Shown here: in pieces, positions 45,231 through 54,546 of the stretch
Layout: each line of letters starts with the position of its first letter
How positions within the stretch are numbered: position 1 is the first letter of the stretch
DNA from: Silicimonas sp.
GTDB taxonomy: Bacteria > Pseudomonadota > Alphaproteobacteria > Rhodobacterales > Rhodobacteraceae
DNA: 64,000 nt
NCBI GenBank assembly: GCA_022826385.1
Contig: JAJDUZ010000027.1
Span: 1-64,000 of the forward strand
Direction: 5' to 3'
Made by a program: the position numbers and the translations under genes
The notes under the pieces: generated by a model
Database searches by the model: none
Told to the model about the DNA's origin: nothing
Seen by the model: only the letters and a program-made list of their open reading frames with translations

Positions 45231-45581
45231 ATGAGACACGCTTTCCTGACACTTCTCTTTTTCCCCTGCACCGCTTTTGCAGATGATGCGGTGATCGAAG
45301 CGGCCGAAGCCCGCGCGACCGGATCTGGGTGGTCGTTCTCGGTTACGCTGTCACACGGTGATACCGGTTGGGACGACTATGCCGATGGCTGGAGGGTCGT
45401 GGACGCGGACGGCGCTGAACTTGGGCTGCGCGTTTTGTACCACCCCCATGTGGACGAACAGCCCTTCACCCGGTCTCTTGGCGGCGTCTCGATCCCTGAG
45501 GGAACCGAAACCGTGTTCATCGAAGCCCGGACCAATACCGATGGGTGGGGCGCAGCCCGGTTTCCTGTCTCGCTGAAATAG
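45231..45581 (+). CDS. Secreted hypothetical protein
   Basis: 116 aa with a signal peptide (MRHAFLTLLFFPCTAFA, cleavage before D18). The mature part is beta-rich, with FSVTLSHGDTGWDDYADGWRV and IFIEARTNTDG-type strands, suggesting a small periplasmic beta-sandwich. No family recognised. It is divergent from gyrB and co-directional with aroQ. Confidence 0.8.
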   Translation: MRHAFLTLLFFPCTAFADDAVIEAAEARATGSGWSFSVTLSHGDTGWDDYADGWRVVDADGAELGLRVLYHPHVDEQPFTRSLGGVSIPEGTETVFIEARTNTDGWGAARFPVSLK

Positions 45582-45647
45582 CACATCCGGCACGAAATCA
45601 GCGACAGGGCTCTGGGCAGAGAGCGCCCTGTGGTCTAGTCAGACTGC

Positions 45648-46085
45648 ATGAGCAAGACGATCCTCATCCTGAATGGCCCGAACCTGAACCTTCTGGGCAA
45701 ACGCCAGCCTGAAATTTATGGCGCGGCGACCCTGAACGACGTTGCCAAGCTGTGCGCAACGGCCGCCAGCGCCTTTGATGCAGGTGTGCTGATGCGACAG
45801 TCCAATCACGAAGGTGAGCTTGTCGACTGGATTCACGAGGCCCGTGAAAGTGCGGACGGAGTTGTCATCAATCCGGGCGCCTATTCGCACACATCGATTG
45901 CAATTCTCGACGCGTTGAACACCTATGACGGGCCAGTGATCGAGGTGCATATCTCGAACATCCATGCGCGCGAGGCGTTCCGGCACCATTCCTATGTGTC
46001 GCACAGGGCCAACGGCGTGATCGCGGGATGTGGCATTGACGGCTATGTCTTCGCCGTACAGCGCCTGGGCACTTTGCTGGGTTGA
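45648..46085 (+). CDS. aroQ: 3-dehydroquinate dehydratase, type II
   Basis: 145-aa dodecameric enzyme converting 3-dehydroquinate to 3-dehydroshikimate. [18 protein letters not shown] holds the catalytic Tyr and Arg, [13 protein letters not shown] and NPGAYSHTS are active-site loops, and [17 protein letters not shown] carries the His. Its TGA overlaps a TTG that can start the next ORF. Confidence 0.97.
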   Translation: MSKTILILNGPNLNLLGKRQPEIYGAATLNDVAKLCATAASAFDAGVLMRQSNHEGELVDWIHEARESADGVVINPGAYSHTSIAILDALNTYDGPVIEVHISNIHAREAFRHHSYVSHRANGVIAGCGIDGYVFAVQRLGTLLG

Positions 46086-46657
46086 ACCGCGTGCGGATCG
46101 CAATCACTGACTTTGCGCTCAGGAACTGGCAGGACGGCGCCAGCACGAAAATCGAAGGGCTGAGCCCGGACGATCTGGTCGATCTTTGCAATGCCTCGGG
46201 TGGCCCATTAGTCGACGGTTACGCCCCTTTTTGCAAACACCTCTTCCTACGCAACGCCAGTCCGACATGTGCCGCGTTCGCGCCAATCACGGACGAAACC
46301 CGTCCCTATCTTCGCTCGGGCTATCAGGCCCGACGCGAGGGCGAGCGCGCGGTACTGGAGCGCTGGTTCGAAGGCATGGAGGCCCCGCACGCCAATTGGC
46401 TGGACGTCATCCTTTATAGCCACGAACAACTGCTGGCCGAGGCACGCGATTATCCAGACGAACAGCCCGTCCCGGATTGCGACTGGGGCATTGTCTCGAT
46501 CATTGGTGTGCTTGAACCGGTCGAGCCCCCGATGCCACCGATCACCCAGATGCGGAATGCGCTCGGGCGTGCAGAAGGTGGCTCGGGCGTTCCGATTGAC
46601 ATAGACGCCTATGACCGGGCCGTCGCGTTTTGGGACGCTCACGCCGCGGTCCGCTGA
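46082..46657 (+). CDS. DUF3228 family protein
   Basis: 191 aa. [25 protein letters not shown] and the later [28 protein letters not shown] segments match the DUF3228 family, with no known activity. The TTG at 46082 overlaps the aroQ stop; a GTG at 46091 ([10 protein letters not shown]) is an equally plausible start. Convergent with trhO. Confidence 0.85.
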   Translation: MNRVRIAITDFALRNWQDGASTKIEGLSPDDLVDLCNASGGPLVDGYAPFCKHLFLRNASPTCAAFAPITDETRPYLRSGYQARREGERAVLERWFEGMEAPHANWLDVILYSHEQLLAEARDYPDEQPVPDCDWGIVSIIGVLEPVEPPMPPITQMRNALGRAEGGSGVPIDIDAYDRAVAFWDAHAAVR

Positions 46658-46690
46658 GGCAAGCCAGACATCGGGGGAAACGGTTGTGGG

Positions 46691-47593
46691 CTATCCCCCC
46701 AGATGCGCCTCGCCGCGCGCTTTGGCCAAGCCAATTTGCTTCTGACGTTCGCGGAACCGCGCGCGGTCGTCGTCTGAGAACTCGGTGATGCAGCGGTGGC
46801 ACGAGACGCCTTCTTCAAAGTCAGAACTTTTCCGGTCTTCCTCCGAGATAGGGCGGCGGCAGGCATAGCAGAGACCATAGGGGCCTTCCTCCAGCCCGTG
46901 CCCGACCGACACGCGGCCATCGAAAACAAAGCACTCGCCGTGCCATTGGCTGTCTTCTTGCGGAACATCCTCCAGATACTTCAGGATTCCACCCTTCAAG
47001 TGGAAGACGTCTTCGACCCCCTGCCCCAACAGATAGTTTGACGCTTTCTCGCACCGAATGCCGCCGGTGCAGAACATGGCCACCTTCTTGCCCGCAAACC
47101 TTTCGGCATTCTCGGACCACCATTCCGGGAATTCCCCGAAGCTCTTGGTCTGAGGATCAATCGCGCCGTCGAAAGTCCCGATCTCGACCTCGTAGTCGTT
47201 GCGGGTGTCGATCGTGACCACGTCGTCGCGCGCAATCAGCGCGTTCCAGTCCGCGGGCGCGACATAAGTTCCAACCGAGCGTGTCGGGTCGACGTCCGGT
47301 TGACCCATCGTCACGATCTCGCGCTTCAGGCGCACCTTGAGCCGTTGAAACGGCATCTCGGAGGCAGTGCTTTCCTTCCACTCCAGATCTGCACATCCCG
47401 GCAAAGTCCGAATATGCGCAATCACGGCATCAATCCCGTCGCGCGGTCCGGCGATGGTTCCGTTGATCCCTTCCCGTGCCAGCAGCAGCGTGCCTTTCAC
47501 ACCACCGGAACACGCAACTTTTGCAAGCCCGGGTTTCAATGCCTCGGGCGCGTCGAATGCGGTGAACTTATAGAGGGCGGCGACGGTAAACAT
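46691..47593 (-). CDS. trhO: tRNA uridine(34) hydroxylase, rhodanese-type
   Basis: 300 aa. The N-terminal region (VACSGGVKGTLLLAREGING) is the TrhO/YceA domain, the rhodanese domain has the active site MFCTGGIRCEKA near residue 178, and a C-terminal zinc-like segment (CYACRRPISEED, SCHRCI) follows. It makes 5-hydroxyuridine at the tRNA wobble position, the precursor of cmo5U and mo5U. AGGAA precedes the ATG. Confidence 0.95.
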   Translation of the reverse strand: MFTVAALYKFTAFDAPEALKPGLAKVACSGGVKGTLLLAREGINGTIAGPRDGIDAVIAHIRTLPGCADLEWKESTASEMPFQRLKVRLKREIVTMGQPDVDPTRSVGTYVAPADWNALIARDDVVTIDTRNDYEVEIGTFDGAIDPQTKSFGEFPEWWSENAERFAGKKVAMFCTGGIRCEKASNYLLGQGVEDVFHLKGGILKYLEDVPQEDSQWHGECFVFDGRVSVGHGLEEGPYGLCYACRRPISEEDRKSSDFEEGVSCHRCITEFSDDDRARFRERQKQIGLAKARGEAHLGG

Positions 47594-47690
47594 GCGCGTT
47601 CCTACAAAGCGGACCGGGCCAGTTGCAAGAGGGCGCGACTTCTGCGCAAAAATTCAGGCAAGCCATATTCTCTGCGCCCGGAGGCCCATG

Positions 47691-48293
47691 ATGCGACCCG
47701 CGAACGAAGCTATCCTTGTCATCGATGTCCAGAACGACTTTTGCCCCGGCGGAGCGCTGGCCGTGTCAGGCGGCGACGAGATCGTGGCGCCAATCAATGC
47801 CATATTGCCCGAATTTCCCGTTCGCGTCCTGACGCAAGACTGGCACCCGTCGGACCATCTGAGTTTTGCCTCGCAGCACGACGCCGCCCCGATGACAACG
47901 ACCGAGATGCCGTATGGCACGCAAGTCCTGTGGCCAGATCACTGCATCATCGGGTCGGACGGCGCGGCATTTCACCCGAAACTGGATACCCGCCCGGCTG
48001 ATCTGGTCATTCGAAAGGGCTTCCGTCGTGAGATCGACAGCTATTCGGCCTTCTTCGAGAACGACCGGACAACGCCCACGGGTCTTGATGGCTATTTGAA
48101 GAACAGGGGGGTCGATACTGTCACCTTGGTCGGCCTGGCGACGGACTTCTGCGTCAATTACTCGGCCGTGGATGCGGCGCGGCTTGGCTTCAAGGTGACT
48201 GTTATCGAAAGCCTGTGCAGGGCAATCGACTTCGACGGGTCACTCGCGGCCGCGAAGGCCGCGATGACCGAGGCTGGCGTCACGCTGAGCTAG
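47691..48293 (+). CDS. pncA: Nicotinamidase / pyrazinamidase
   Basis: 200-aa cysteine hydrolase of NAD salvage (nicotinamide to nicotinate). The catalytic Asp is in VIDVQNDFCPGGAL, Lys in VIRKGF and Cys in LATDFCVNYSAVDA; the metal residues are in QDWHPSDHLSF. Two adjacent ATGs (47688, 47691) follow GGAGG; 47691 has the better spacing. The ORF-track start at 47592 lies in the trhO promoter region. Convergent with a hypothetical gene, 3 nt apart. Confidence 0.95.
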   Translation: MRPANEAILVIDVQNDFCPGGALAVSGGDEIVAPINAILPEFPVRVLTQDWHPSDHLSFASQHDAAPMTTTEMPYGTQVLWPDHCIIGSDGAAFHPKLDTRPADLVIRKGFRREIDSYSAFFENDRTTPTGLDGYLKNRGVDTVTLVGLATDFCVNYSAVDAARLGFKVTVIESLCRAIDFDGSLAAAKAAMTEAGVTLS

Positions 48294-48296
48294 GGG

Positions 48297-48797
48297 TCAG
48301 TAGCTCGGCGCAGGTGTCGAGACCGGTCGAGACGTCGCGCGCGTGCGCACCCGATCGCTGGGGGCCAGCCGCATGGGTGGCAAGACCGCGTGGCGGACCT
48401 CGTCAAAACGGCGGCGGCGCGGATCGGCGACCGTTGCAATACCGGCTGCGTCGAAGAAGGCCTCGATGTCGAAGCCGTTCCATTGCGCGTCGGCAGGCAC
48501 TGAAGCCAGATTCGCCTGCAGGCGTTCAAGAACCTCGGTACGCTCGTCTTCGTCAGCCGCATGAAACCGACCGTTGCCAATGCCGGAATCAAAGCCGTTC
48601 AGCGCAAAACCACTTGCCACAAAGCAATCGCGAACCGCTTCGGACGCTCCGGCGAGGGCGCGAACTGTATTGGGATCCCGGAACATCGCGAGTTTCTGCC
48701 GCGCCATGTCCGTCATCCCGAAACGGGTGAGGGTTTGAGCATATTTGGTCTGGATGTCCTTCGGTGTGACCGAAAGCATGTCGAAATCGTAATTCAC
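48297..48797 (-). CDS. Conserved hypothetical protein
   Basis: 166 aa. Helical start (TPKDIQTKYAQTLTRFGM) and a middle with FVASGFALNGFDSGIGNGRF and a Glu-rich helix (DEDERTEVLERLQANLASV). The C-terminal 35 residues are Arg/Pro/Ser-rich and probably disordered. No family recognised. It lies between pncA and icd and is divergent from icd. Confidence 0.78.
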   Translation of the reverse strand: MNYDFDMLSVTPKDIQTKYAQTLTRFGMTDMARQKLAMFRDPNTVRALAGASEAVRDCFVASGFALNGFDSGIGNGRFHAADEDERTEVLERLQANLASVPADAQWNGFDIEAFFDAAGIATVADPRRRRFDEVRHAVLPPMRLAPSDRVRTRATSRPVSTPAPSY

Positions 48798-48889
48798 CGT
48801 TCAAATCCTAGAAATAATTGCACTTTGAACCGAATACCCAATGTTGTGGTCAATTTTGGGGCGACAGTGGGGCTTTGGCACATCAGATT

Positions 48890-48907
48890 GGTATACTGTT
48901 GCATACC
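48890..48907. promoter_or_regulatory. Inverted repeat overlapping an extended -10 upstream of icd
   Basis: GGTAT-N8-ATACC. The plus strand reads TTGGTATACTGTTG, a TGnTATACT extended -10, 72 nt before the icd ATG. The repeat overlaps the -10, so a repressor there would block icd transcription. The regulator is unknown. Confidence 0.45.
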
Positions 48908-48969
48908 TTCTTTCTTTGTTAACGAAGCTGCGCTATCAGTCGCCCCGCGCATCATCAGGAGTTGCCCAG

Positions 48970-50181
48970 ATGTCGAAGATCAAAGTCGAGAATCCCATTG
49001 TAGATATGGACGGGGACGAGATGACCCGGATCATCTGGGACTTCATCAAGGAGAAGTTGATTCTCCCGTATCTGGACGTTGACCTGCTCTATTACGACCT
49101 TGGGATCGAAGAACGCGATCGGACCGAGGATCAGATCACGATCGATGCGGCCGAGAAGACCAAGGAAGTCGGCGTCGCGGTTAAATACGCGACGATCACA
49201 CCGGACGAAGCCCGGGTCGAGGAGTTTGGCCTGAAGAAGATGTGGCGCAGCCCCAATGGCACAATCCGCAACATTCTTGGGGGCGTCATCTTCCGGCAAC
49301 CGATTATCTGCAAGAACGTACCGCGTCTTGTGCCCGGCTGGACCCAACCGATCGTCGTCGGCCGTCACGCCTACGGCGACCAGTATCGCGCGACCGACTT
49401 CACGTTCCCGGGCCCCGGCAAGCTGACGCTCAAGTTCGAAGGCGCAGATGGCAAGGTGATCGAACGCGAAGTCTTTGATGCCCCCGACGCCGGCGTGGCC
49501 ATGGCGATGTATAACCTCGACAAGTCGATTTACGACTTCGCGCGCGCCTCGTTCAACTATGGCCTGAACCTTGGCTGGCCGGTTTACCTGTCGACCAAGA
49601 ACACGATCCTCAAGGTTTATGACGGGCGCTTCAAGGACATCTTCGCCGAGGTGTACGAGACCGAGTTCAAGGACCAGTTCGAAGAGAAGAAGATCTGGTA
49701 CGAGCATCGGTTGATCGACGACATGGTTGCATCGTCCCTGAAATGGTCCGGTGGCTATGTCTGGGCCTGCAAGAACTATGACGGTGACGTCCAGTCAGAC
49801 ACGGTCGCTCAAGGCTTTGGCTCGCTTGGCCTGATGGCCTCGCAGCTGATGACGCCCGACGGCAAGATCGTGGAATCCGAGGCCGCACATGGCACGGTCA
49901 CGCGCCACTATCGCCAGCACCAGAAAGGCGAGGCCACGTCGACCAACTCGACGGCTTCGATCTTTGCATGGACGGGCGGACTGCGTCACCGGGCAAAGCT
50001 TGACGACAACCAGGCGCTGATGGGCTTTGCCGAGACCTTGGAAAAGGTCGTCGTCGACACGATTGAAAGCGGCCACATGACCAAGGACCTTGCGCTGCTG
50101 GTGGGACCGGATCAGGGCTGGCTGACGACCACTGGTTTCCTCGACAAAATCGACGAGAATCTGGCGAAGGCGCTGTCCTAG
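48970..50181 (+). CDS. icd: Isocitrate dehydrogenase, NADP-dependent (type II)
   Basis: 403 aa from ATG 48970 ([15 protein letters not shown]) with AGGAG 8 nt upstream. The ORF-track start 43 codons earlier is not supported. [11 protein letters not shown], the substrate phosphate loop [40 protein letters not shown] and [12 protein letters not shown] define the eukaryote-like NADP class used by many alphaproteobacteria. It produces 2-oxoglutarate and NADPH in the TCA cycle. Its TAG overlaps the LysR stop on the other strand (CTAG). Confidence 0.97.
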   Translation: MSKIKVENPIVDMDGDEMTRIIWDFIKEKLILPYLDVDLLYYDLGIEERDRTEDQITIDAAEKTKEVGVAVKYATITPDEARVEEFGLKKMWRSPNGTIRNILGGVIFRQPIICKNVPRLVPGWTQPIVVGRHAYGDQYRATDFTFPGPGKLTLKFEGADGKVIEREVFDAPDAGVAMAMYNLDKSIYDFARASFNYGLNLGWPVYLSTKNTILKVYDGRFKDIFAEVYETEFKDQFEEKKIWYEHRLIDDMVASSLKWSGGYVWACKNYDGDVQSDTVAQGFGSLGLMASQLMTPDGKIVESEAAHGTVTRHYRQHQKGEATSTNSTASIFAWTGGLRHRAKLDDNQALMGFAETLEKVVVDTIESGHMTKDLALLVGPDQGWLTTTGFLDKIDENLAKALS

Positions 50182-51035
50182 GCGGCGCCCGACGACAAGA
50201 GAGACGACAAGCCAGGATGCGGGATGTCTCGCTTCTTGGTGACGGCATAGAACGGCTCGGAAATGTCCAGCGGGAACGGCGCGGTTGCCAGGCGTCCGCT
50301 GGCAATTTCGTCGGCAAAGACAACAGCGGGTGCAACGGCGACACCCGCATTCTCGCGCGCCAAAAGCCGGATCATCGCCATATCGTCAACCTCGGCAGCG
50401 ATTGACGGGGTTACATTCAAGCGCGCCAGAAGCCCGTCGAACATTGGACGAATGGCACGGTCGGTTGGGACGATCAACGGCTCGGACGACAACAATTCCT
50501 TGAGTGTGTCATGTCGCAATCGGTCGGGGACCGCATGCAGCCCGACACTTTGAGTCGCGATCGGGTGCGCATTGAACGCAGCCGGAGGCAGTTCGGTCGA
50601 AAGCACGACATCAAGTGACAGGTCCTCAAGCGCGGACAGAAGCTTTTCAATATCGCCAGACCGAAGCGTCACATTGCGACCTTCCGCCAGTACTGGCTTG
50701 AGAAAGGACAATTGGAAGTTCCTCGACAAGGTGGACAAGGCCCCAACACGCAGCGGCGCATCTGGGTCGCCTGCCCGTGCTAATGTGGCCTGTAGCTCGG
50801 CCCCGGCCCCAAAGATCCGTGCGGCGTAACCGTAGGCGATCCGACCAACTTCTGTGGGTTCAAGCTGTCGACCGCTTCGGTCGAACAACTGGTGGCCAAT
50901 TCGATCTTCCAAGGTGCGAATCTGAATCGACAGCGCAGATTGAGAGACGTTCAACCGCTCGGCCGTGCGCCCCAAATGCCCTTCGCGGGCAACTTCGTAA
51001 AAGTAACGCAAGTGCCGATAGTTGAGATCATTCAT
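50178..51035 (-). CDS. LysR family transcriptional regulator (NhaR-like)
   Basis: 285 aa with an N-terminal winged helix ([35 protein letters not shown]) and a two-lobed effector domain. The HTH subtype resembles NhaR, a Na+-responsive regulator, which suits its neighbour. It is divergent from the SbtA-like bicarbonate/Na+ permease across a 95-nt AT-rich gap, so it very likely regulates it. Confidence 0.9.
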   Translation of the reverse strand: MNDLNYRHLRYFYEVAREGHLGRTAERLNVSQSALSIQIRTLEDRIGHQLFDRSGRQLEPTEVGRIAYGYAARIFGAGAELQATLARAGDPDAPLRVGALSTLSRNFQLSFLKPVLAEGRNVTLRSGDIEKLLSALEDLSLDVVLSTELPPAAFNAHPIATQSVGLHAVPDRLRHDTLKELLSSEPLIVPTDRAIRPMFDGLLARLNVTPSIAAEVDDMAMIRLLARENAGVAVAPAVVFADEIASGRLATAPFPLDISEPFYAVTKKRDIPHPGLSSLLSSGAA

Positions 51036-51130
51036 ATTCTATTCTTTAGAACATAATAGCGTATAAAGATATATTTTATTATCACATCTCGCTCCGTTAG
51101 GTCGCCTTCAAAGATCAACGGAGGCCAGAG
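51036..51130. promoter_or_regulatory. LysR/sbtA divergent promoter region
   Basis: Strongly AT-rich gap (CTTTAGAACATAATAGCG, ATAAAGATATATTTTATTATC) compared with its flanks. TTCT-TT-AGAA (51042-51051) is a small inverted repeat near the LysR start. GGAGG is 7 nt before the sbtA ATG. It probably contains both promoters and the LysR sites, though the exact T-N11-A box cannot be fixed. Confidence 0.6.
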
Positions 51131-52186
51131 ATGGACCAGATTTTCGGAATTGCCGCGACGATCGCAGCGCAGTTTCAATCACCGACGCTTGCCTTCCTGA
51201 TCGGCGGCATGGCTCTGGGTGCGCTAGGCAGTAAATTCTCGGTGCCCGATCAGGTCTACAAGTTCATCGTGCTGGTCCTGCTTCTGAAAGTCGGGCTTGG
51301 CGCCGGGATGTCCGTCCGGGAAGCGGATCTCGCGGATCTCGCCATTCCTGCCGCAGGTGCTGTGGTTCTGGGCGTTCTGATCGTGCTGGGCGGCAGTTGG
51401 GGCCTGAGACAATTCCGAGGCATCTCGATGATCGATGCCTATGCCACTGCGGGGCTCTTCGGCGCGGTGTCGGCCTCGACCCTTGCTGCTGGCATGGCCA
51501 TGCTGAACGAACATGCCATCGCATATGAAGGCTTCATAGGCGCGCTCTATCCGTTCATGGATATCGCGGCGCTGGTCACGGCAATCTCGCTGGCCAAACT
51601 CGCGGAAGCCAAGCGCCAGGTTCACGCTCAGGTCAGTGGCAATGCGGCGATTGCGGGCGGCCCATCCATTCGGAACAGCCTGCCAGAGGGGCTTTTTGCA
51701 ACGATCCTGACCGACACATTGAGAAGCCCAGCGATATCGGCGCTTTTGCTGGGGCTGTCGCTGGGCATCCTTGCCGAGCCAAAGTCCGTCTATGAGAGCT
51801 TCTATGAACCGCTTTTCCGGGGGCTTCTGTCCATCCTCATGCTTGTCATGGGCCTTGAAGCCTGGGCGCGGCTCTCAGAAATGCGGAAGGTGGCACACGC
51901 CTACTTGCTGTTTGGCCTGACCGCACCACTGCTGAACGGGGCACTGGGCTTCGCCATCGGACTGCTCGCGCATGAACTGACCGGGTTCTCAGCAGGCGGC
52001 GTCATTCTTCTGGCGGTTCTGGCGTCCTCAAGCTCGGACATCTCGGGACCACCAACGATGCGGGCGGCGTTGCCCGAGGCCAACCCGTCGGCCTATGTCG
52101 GCACGTCCACCGGTATCGGAACCCCGATTGCCATTCTCTCGATCCCGCTGTGGATCCTGCTGGCTGACCGGTTCATCGGGCTCTGA
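51131..52186 (+). CDS. Sodium-dependent bicarbonate transport family permease (SbtA-like)
   Basis: 351 aa with about ten membrane helices in two inverted halves. FKVGLGAG-type LLLKVGLGAGMSVREADL and the later VLASSSSDISGPPTMRAALPEANPS loop, where Na+ and substrate bind in SbtA, are conserved. It would import bicarbonate or a related anion with Na+. A soluble PII-like SbtB partner is not adjacent. Expressed under the divergent LysR regulator. Confidence 0.92.
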   Translation: MDQIFGIAATIAAQFQSPTLAFLIGGMALGALGSKFSVPDQVYKFIVLVLLLKVGLGAGMSVREADLADLAIPAAGAVVLGVLIVLGGSWGLRQFRGISMIDAYATAGLFGAVSASTLAAGMAMLNEHAIAYEGFIGALYPFMDIAALVTAISLAKLAEAKRQVHAQVSGNAAIAGGPSIRNSLPEGLFATILTDTLRSPAISALLLGLSLGILAEPKSVYESFYEPLFRGLLSILMLVMGLEAWARLSEMRKVAHAYLLFGLTAPLLNGALGFAIGLLAHELTGFSAGGVILLAVLASSSSDISGPPTMRAALPEANPSAYVGTSTGIGTPIAILSIPLWILLADRFIGL

Positions 52187-52293
52187 CCAACGTTTCGCTT
52201 TCGTCACAAAGTGCAAGTTCATGTGACCACGGCGTGACTTCTCTTGTTCTTAAAGCGTTCCATGGCAATCTTGGAGGCGAAAGGAATCCCTCG

Positions 52294-53508
52294 ATGTCCA
52301 TTGAACGCTTCACATTCCCGGGCCACGCGGGCGACGATCTGGCCGCACGGCTGGATATGCCCGATGGCCCGCACCTTGCGACGGCGCTGTTCGCGCATTG
52401 CTTTACATGCGGCAAGGACATCACGGCAGCCCGGCGCATCGCGGCGCGACTGTCGGCCATGGGCATCGCTGTTTTGCGGTTTGACTTCACCGGCCTTGGC
52501 CATTCGGGCGGCGAGTTCGGCAACACGACATTCACGTCGAATGTCGACGATCTGGTGCAAGCCGTTGCACATCTCGCCGACCGCGGGATGGCGCCCAGTT
52601 TGATGATCGGCCACTCGCTTGGCGGGGCTGCCGTTCTGAAAGCGGCGGGCCAGATTGACAGTGTGAAGGCCGTGGTCACGATCGGTGCGCCGTTCGACCC
52701 CGAGCATGTGACGCACAACTTTGGCGACGCACTGGATCAGATTGCGGCCGAGGGCAAGGCCAGCGTCGATCTTGCAGGTCGCCCGTTCACCATTGGAAAG
52801 GCCTTCGTTGATGACGTGGCTGCTGCCGCATTGGAGCCGGCAATCGGGAAATTGCACAAGGCGCTTCTGGTCATGCACGCGCCCCGCGACACGACCGTGG
52901 GCGTCGAGAATGCGACGCGCATTTTCCTGGCGGCCAAGCACCCGAAGAGCTTTGTGACCCTTGATGACGCAGACCACCTTGTCTCGCGCCCCGAAGATGC
53001 CGAATACGCGGCCGAGGTGATTTCGGCCTGGGCGGGTCGTTATCTTGACCTGCGCCCCCCGGCGCCCCCACCCGGTGCGCCCGAGGGGATCGTGCGGGTC
53101 AGCGAGGCGGATGCGAACGGCTTTCTGCAGGATGTGAACGCGGGTCCCTTCCACCACACGGTTGCGGATGAACCCTTGGCCTATGGTGGCACCAATCAAG
53201 GCATGTCGCCCTATGGCTTCCTGTCCGCTGGTCTAGGCGCCTGCACCTCGATGACGATCCGCATGTATGCCCGCCGCAAGGGATGGCCGCTGGACCACGT
53301 GTCTGTCGATGTGAGCCATGACAAGGTTCACGCGCAGGACGCGGAAACGTCAAAGGCCGTTCGGATCGACAGTTTCCGGCGGGAAATCCGGCTTGAGGGG
53401 TCGCTTGACGCCGAGCAGCGGCAACGCCTGCTGGAGATTGCCGATAAGTGCCCGGTGCACCGGACGTTGGAAACCGGCGCCCGCGTCGAGACCATTCTGG
53501 TGGATTGA
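52294..53508 (+). CDS. Alpha/beta hydrolase-OsmC fusion protein
   Basis: 404 aa from ATG 52294 (MSIERFTFPG) with AAGGAA upstream. The N-terminal hydrolase (1-255) has the nucleophile elbow GHSLGG near residue 108, an acid and DADHLVSRP with the histidine. The C-terminal OsmC domain (about 265-400) has YGFLSAGLGACTSMTIRMYARRKGW with the peroxidatic Cys and KCPVHRTLETG with the second Cys. It pairs peroxide/hydroperoxide defence with an ester hydrolase; the substrate is unknown. Confidence 0.93.
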   Translation: MSIERFTFPGHAGDDLAARLDMPDGPHLATALFAHCFTCGKDITAARRIAARLSAMGIAVLRFDFTGLGHSGGEFGNTTFTSNVDDLVQAVAHLADRGMAPSLMIGHSLGGAAVLKAAGQIDSVKAVVTIGAPFDPEHVTHNFGDALDQIAAEGKASVDLAGRPFTIGKAFVDDVAAAALEPAIGKLHKALLVMHAPRDTTVGVENATRIFLAAKHPKSFVTLDDADHLVSRPEDAEYAAEVISAWAGRYLDLRPPAPPPGAPEGIVRVSEADANGFLQDVNAGPFHHTVADEPLAYGGTNQGMSPYGFLSAGLGACTSMTIRMYARRKGWPLDHVSVDVSHDKVHAQDAETSKAVRIDSFRREIRLEGSLDAEQRQRLLEIADKCPVHRTLETGARVETILVD

Positions 53509-53540
53509 AGTGGCGTGCCTGTCGTGCGAGTTTCGCCGGC

Positions 53541-54533
53541 ATGGAGAAAACCGCAGAAACCCTGAGGACCGCGCAGCTGCCGCAGGTGCAGGAACCGCGT
53601 AACGCGGGCATGCCGCTGGACCTTGATCTGGTGCGTGCCTTGCAGGCCAACACCAGCGCGATCGAACGGCGTGCCGCCACGTTGCCGGGCCGTCGGTCCG
53701 TGAAGAAAGCCTATCAAGCGGCGTGGTTGGCGCGGGCGGTCACCATGATCGACCTGACGACCTTGTCGGGCGACGACACAGCCGGTCGCGTGCGTCGGCT
53801 GTGTGCGAAGGCCCGCCAACCGGTTCGGGCCGACCTGTTGGAAGCCATCGGTTTGCCCGGACTGACTGTCGGGGCGGTCTGCGTTTACCACGATATGATC
53901 GAAACTGCCGTCGATGCTCTGGCTGGCACGGGCATCCCAGTGGCTGCCGTCTCGACCGGTTTTCCGGCGGGGCTCTCGCCGTTTCATCTGCGAGTCACCG
54001 AAATTGGGGAAAGCGTGTCGGCCGGCGCGAAGGAGATCGACATCGTGATCTCGCGCCGTCACGTGCTGACGGGCAATTGGCAAGCCCTTTACGACGAGAT
54101 GAGGACCTTCCGCGAGGCCTGTGGCGATGCGCATGTGAAGGCCATTCTCGCGACCGGCGAACTGGGGTCGCTGCGCAACGTGGCGCGCGCAAGCTGGGTT
54201 TGCATGATGGCAGGCGCGGATTTCATCAAGACCTCGACCGGGAAGGAAAGCGTGAACGCCACTTTGCCGGTGTCGCTGGTGATGATGCGAGCCATCCGCG
54301 GCTATCACGAATTGACGGGCTACCGGGTCGGTTACAAACCGGCTGGCGGCATCTCGAAGGCCAAGGATGCCGTCACCTATCTGACGCTGGTGAAGGACGA
54401 GCTTGGAGACCGCTGGCTGCAAAACGATCTATTCCGCTTCGGGGCCTCATCGCTTTTGGGTGACATTGAACGCCAATTGGAACATCACGTGACGGGCCGC
54501 TATTCCGCCGGTCACCGGCACCCGCTGGGCTAG
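53541..54533 (+). CDS. deoC: Deoxyribose-phosphate aldolase
   Basis: 330 aa from ATG 53541 (MEKTAETLRT); earlier frames are in the previous gene. MIDLTTLSGDDT, the Schiff-base lysine in GADFIKTSTGKESVNAT, and KPAGGISKAKDA mark the class. It splits deoxyribose 5-phosphate into acetaldehyde and glyceraldehyde 3-phosphate. The next gene, 13 nt away, is an aldehyde dehydrogenase that could take up the acetaldehyde. Confidence 0.95.
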   Translation: MEKTAETLRTAQLPQVQEPRNAGMPLDLDLVRALQANTSAIERRAATLPGRRSVKKAYQAAWLARAVTMIDLTTLSGDDTAGRVRRLCAKARQPVRADLLEAIGLPGLTVGAVCVYHDMIETAVDALAGTGIPVAAVSTGFPAGLSPFHLRVTEIGESVSAGAKEIDIVISRRHVLTGNWQALYDEMRTFREACGDAHVKAILATGELGSLRNVARASWVCMMAGADFIKTSTGKESVNATLPVSLVMMRAIRGYHELTGYRVGYKPAGGISKAKDAVTYLTLVKDELGDRWLQNDLFRFGASSLLGDIERQLEHHVTGRYSAGHRHPLG

Positions 54534-54546
54534 GGAGATATTGGGA

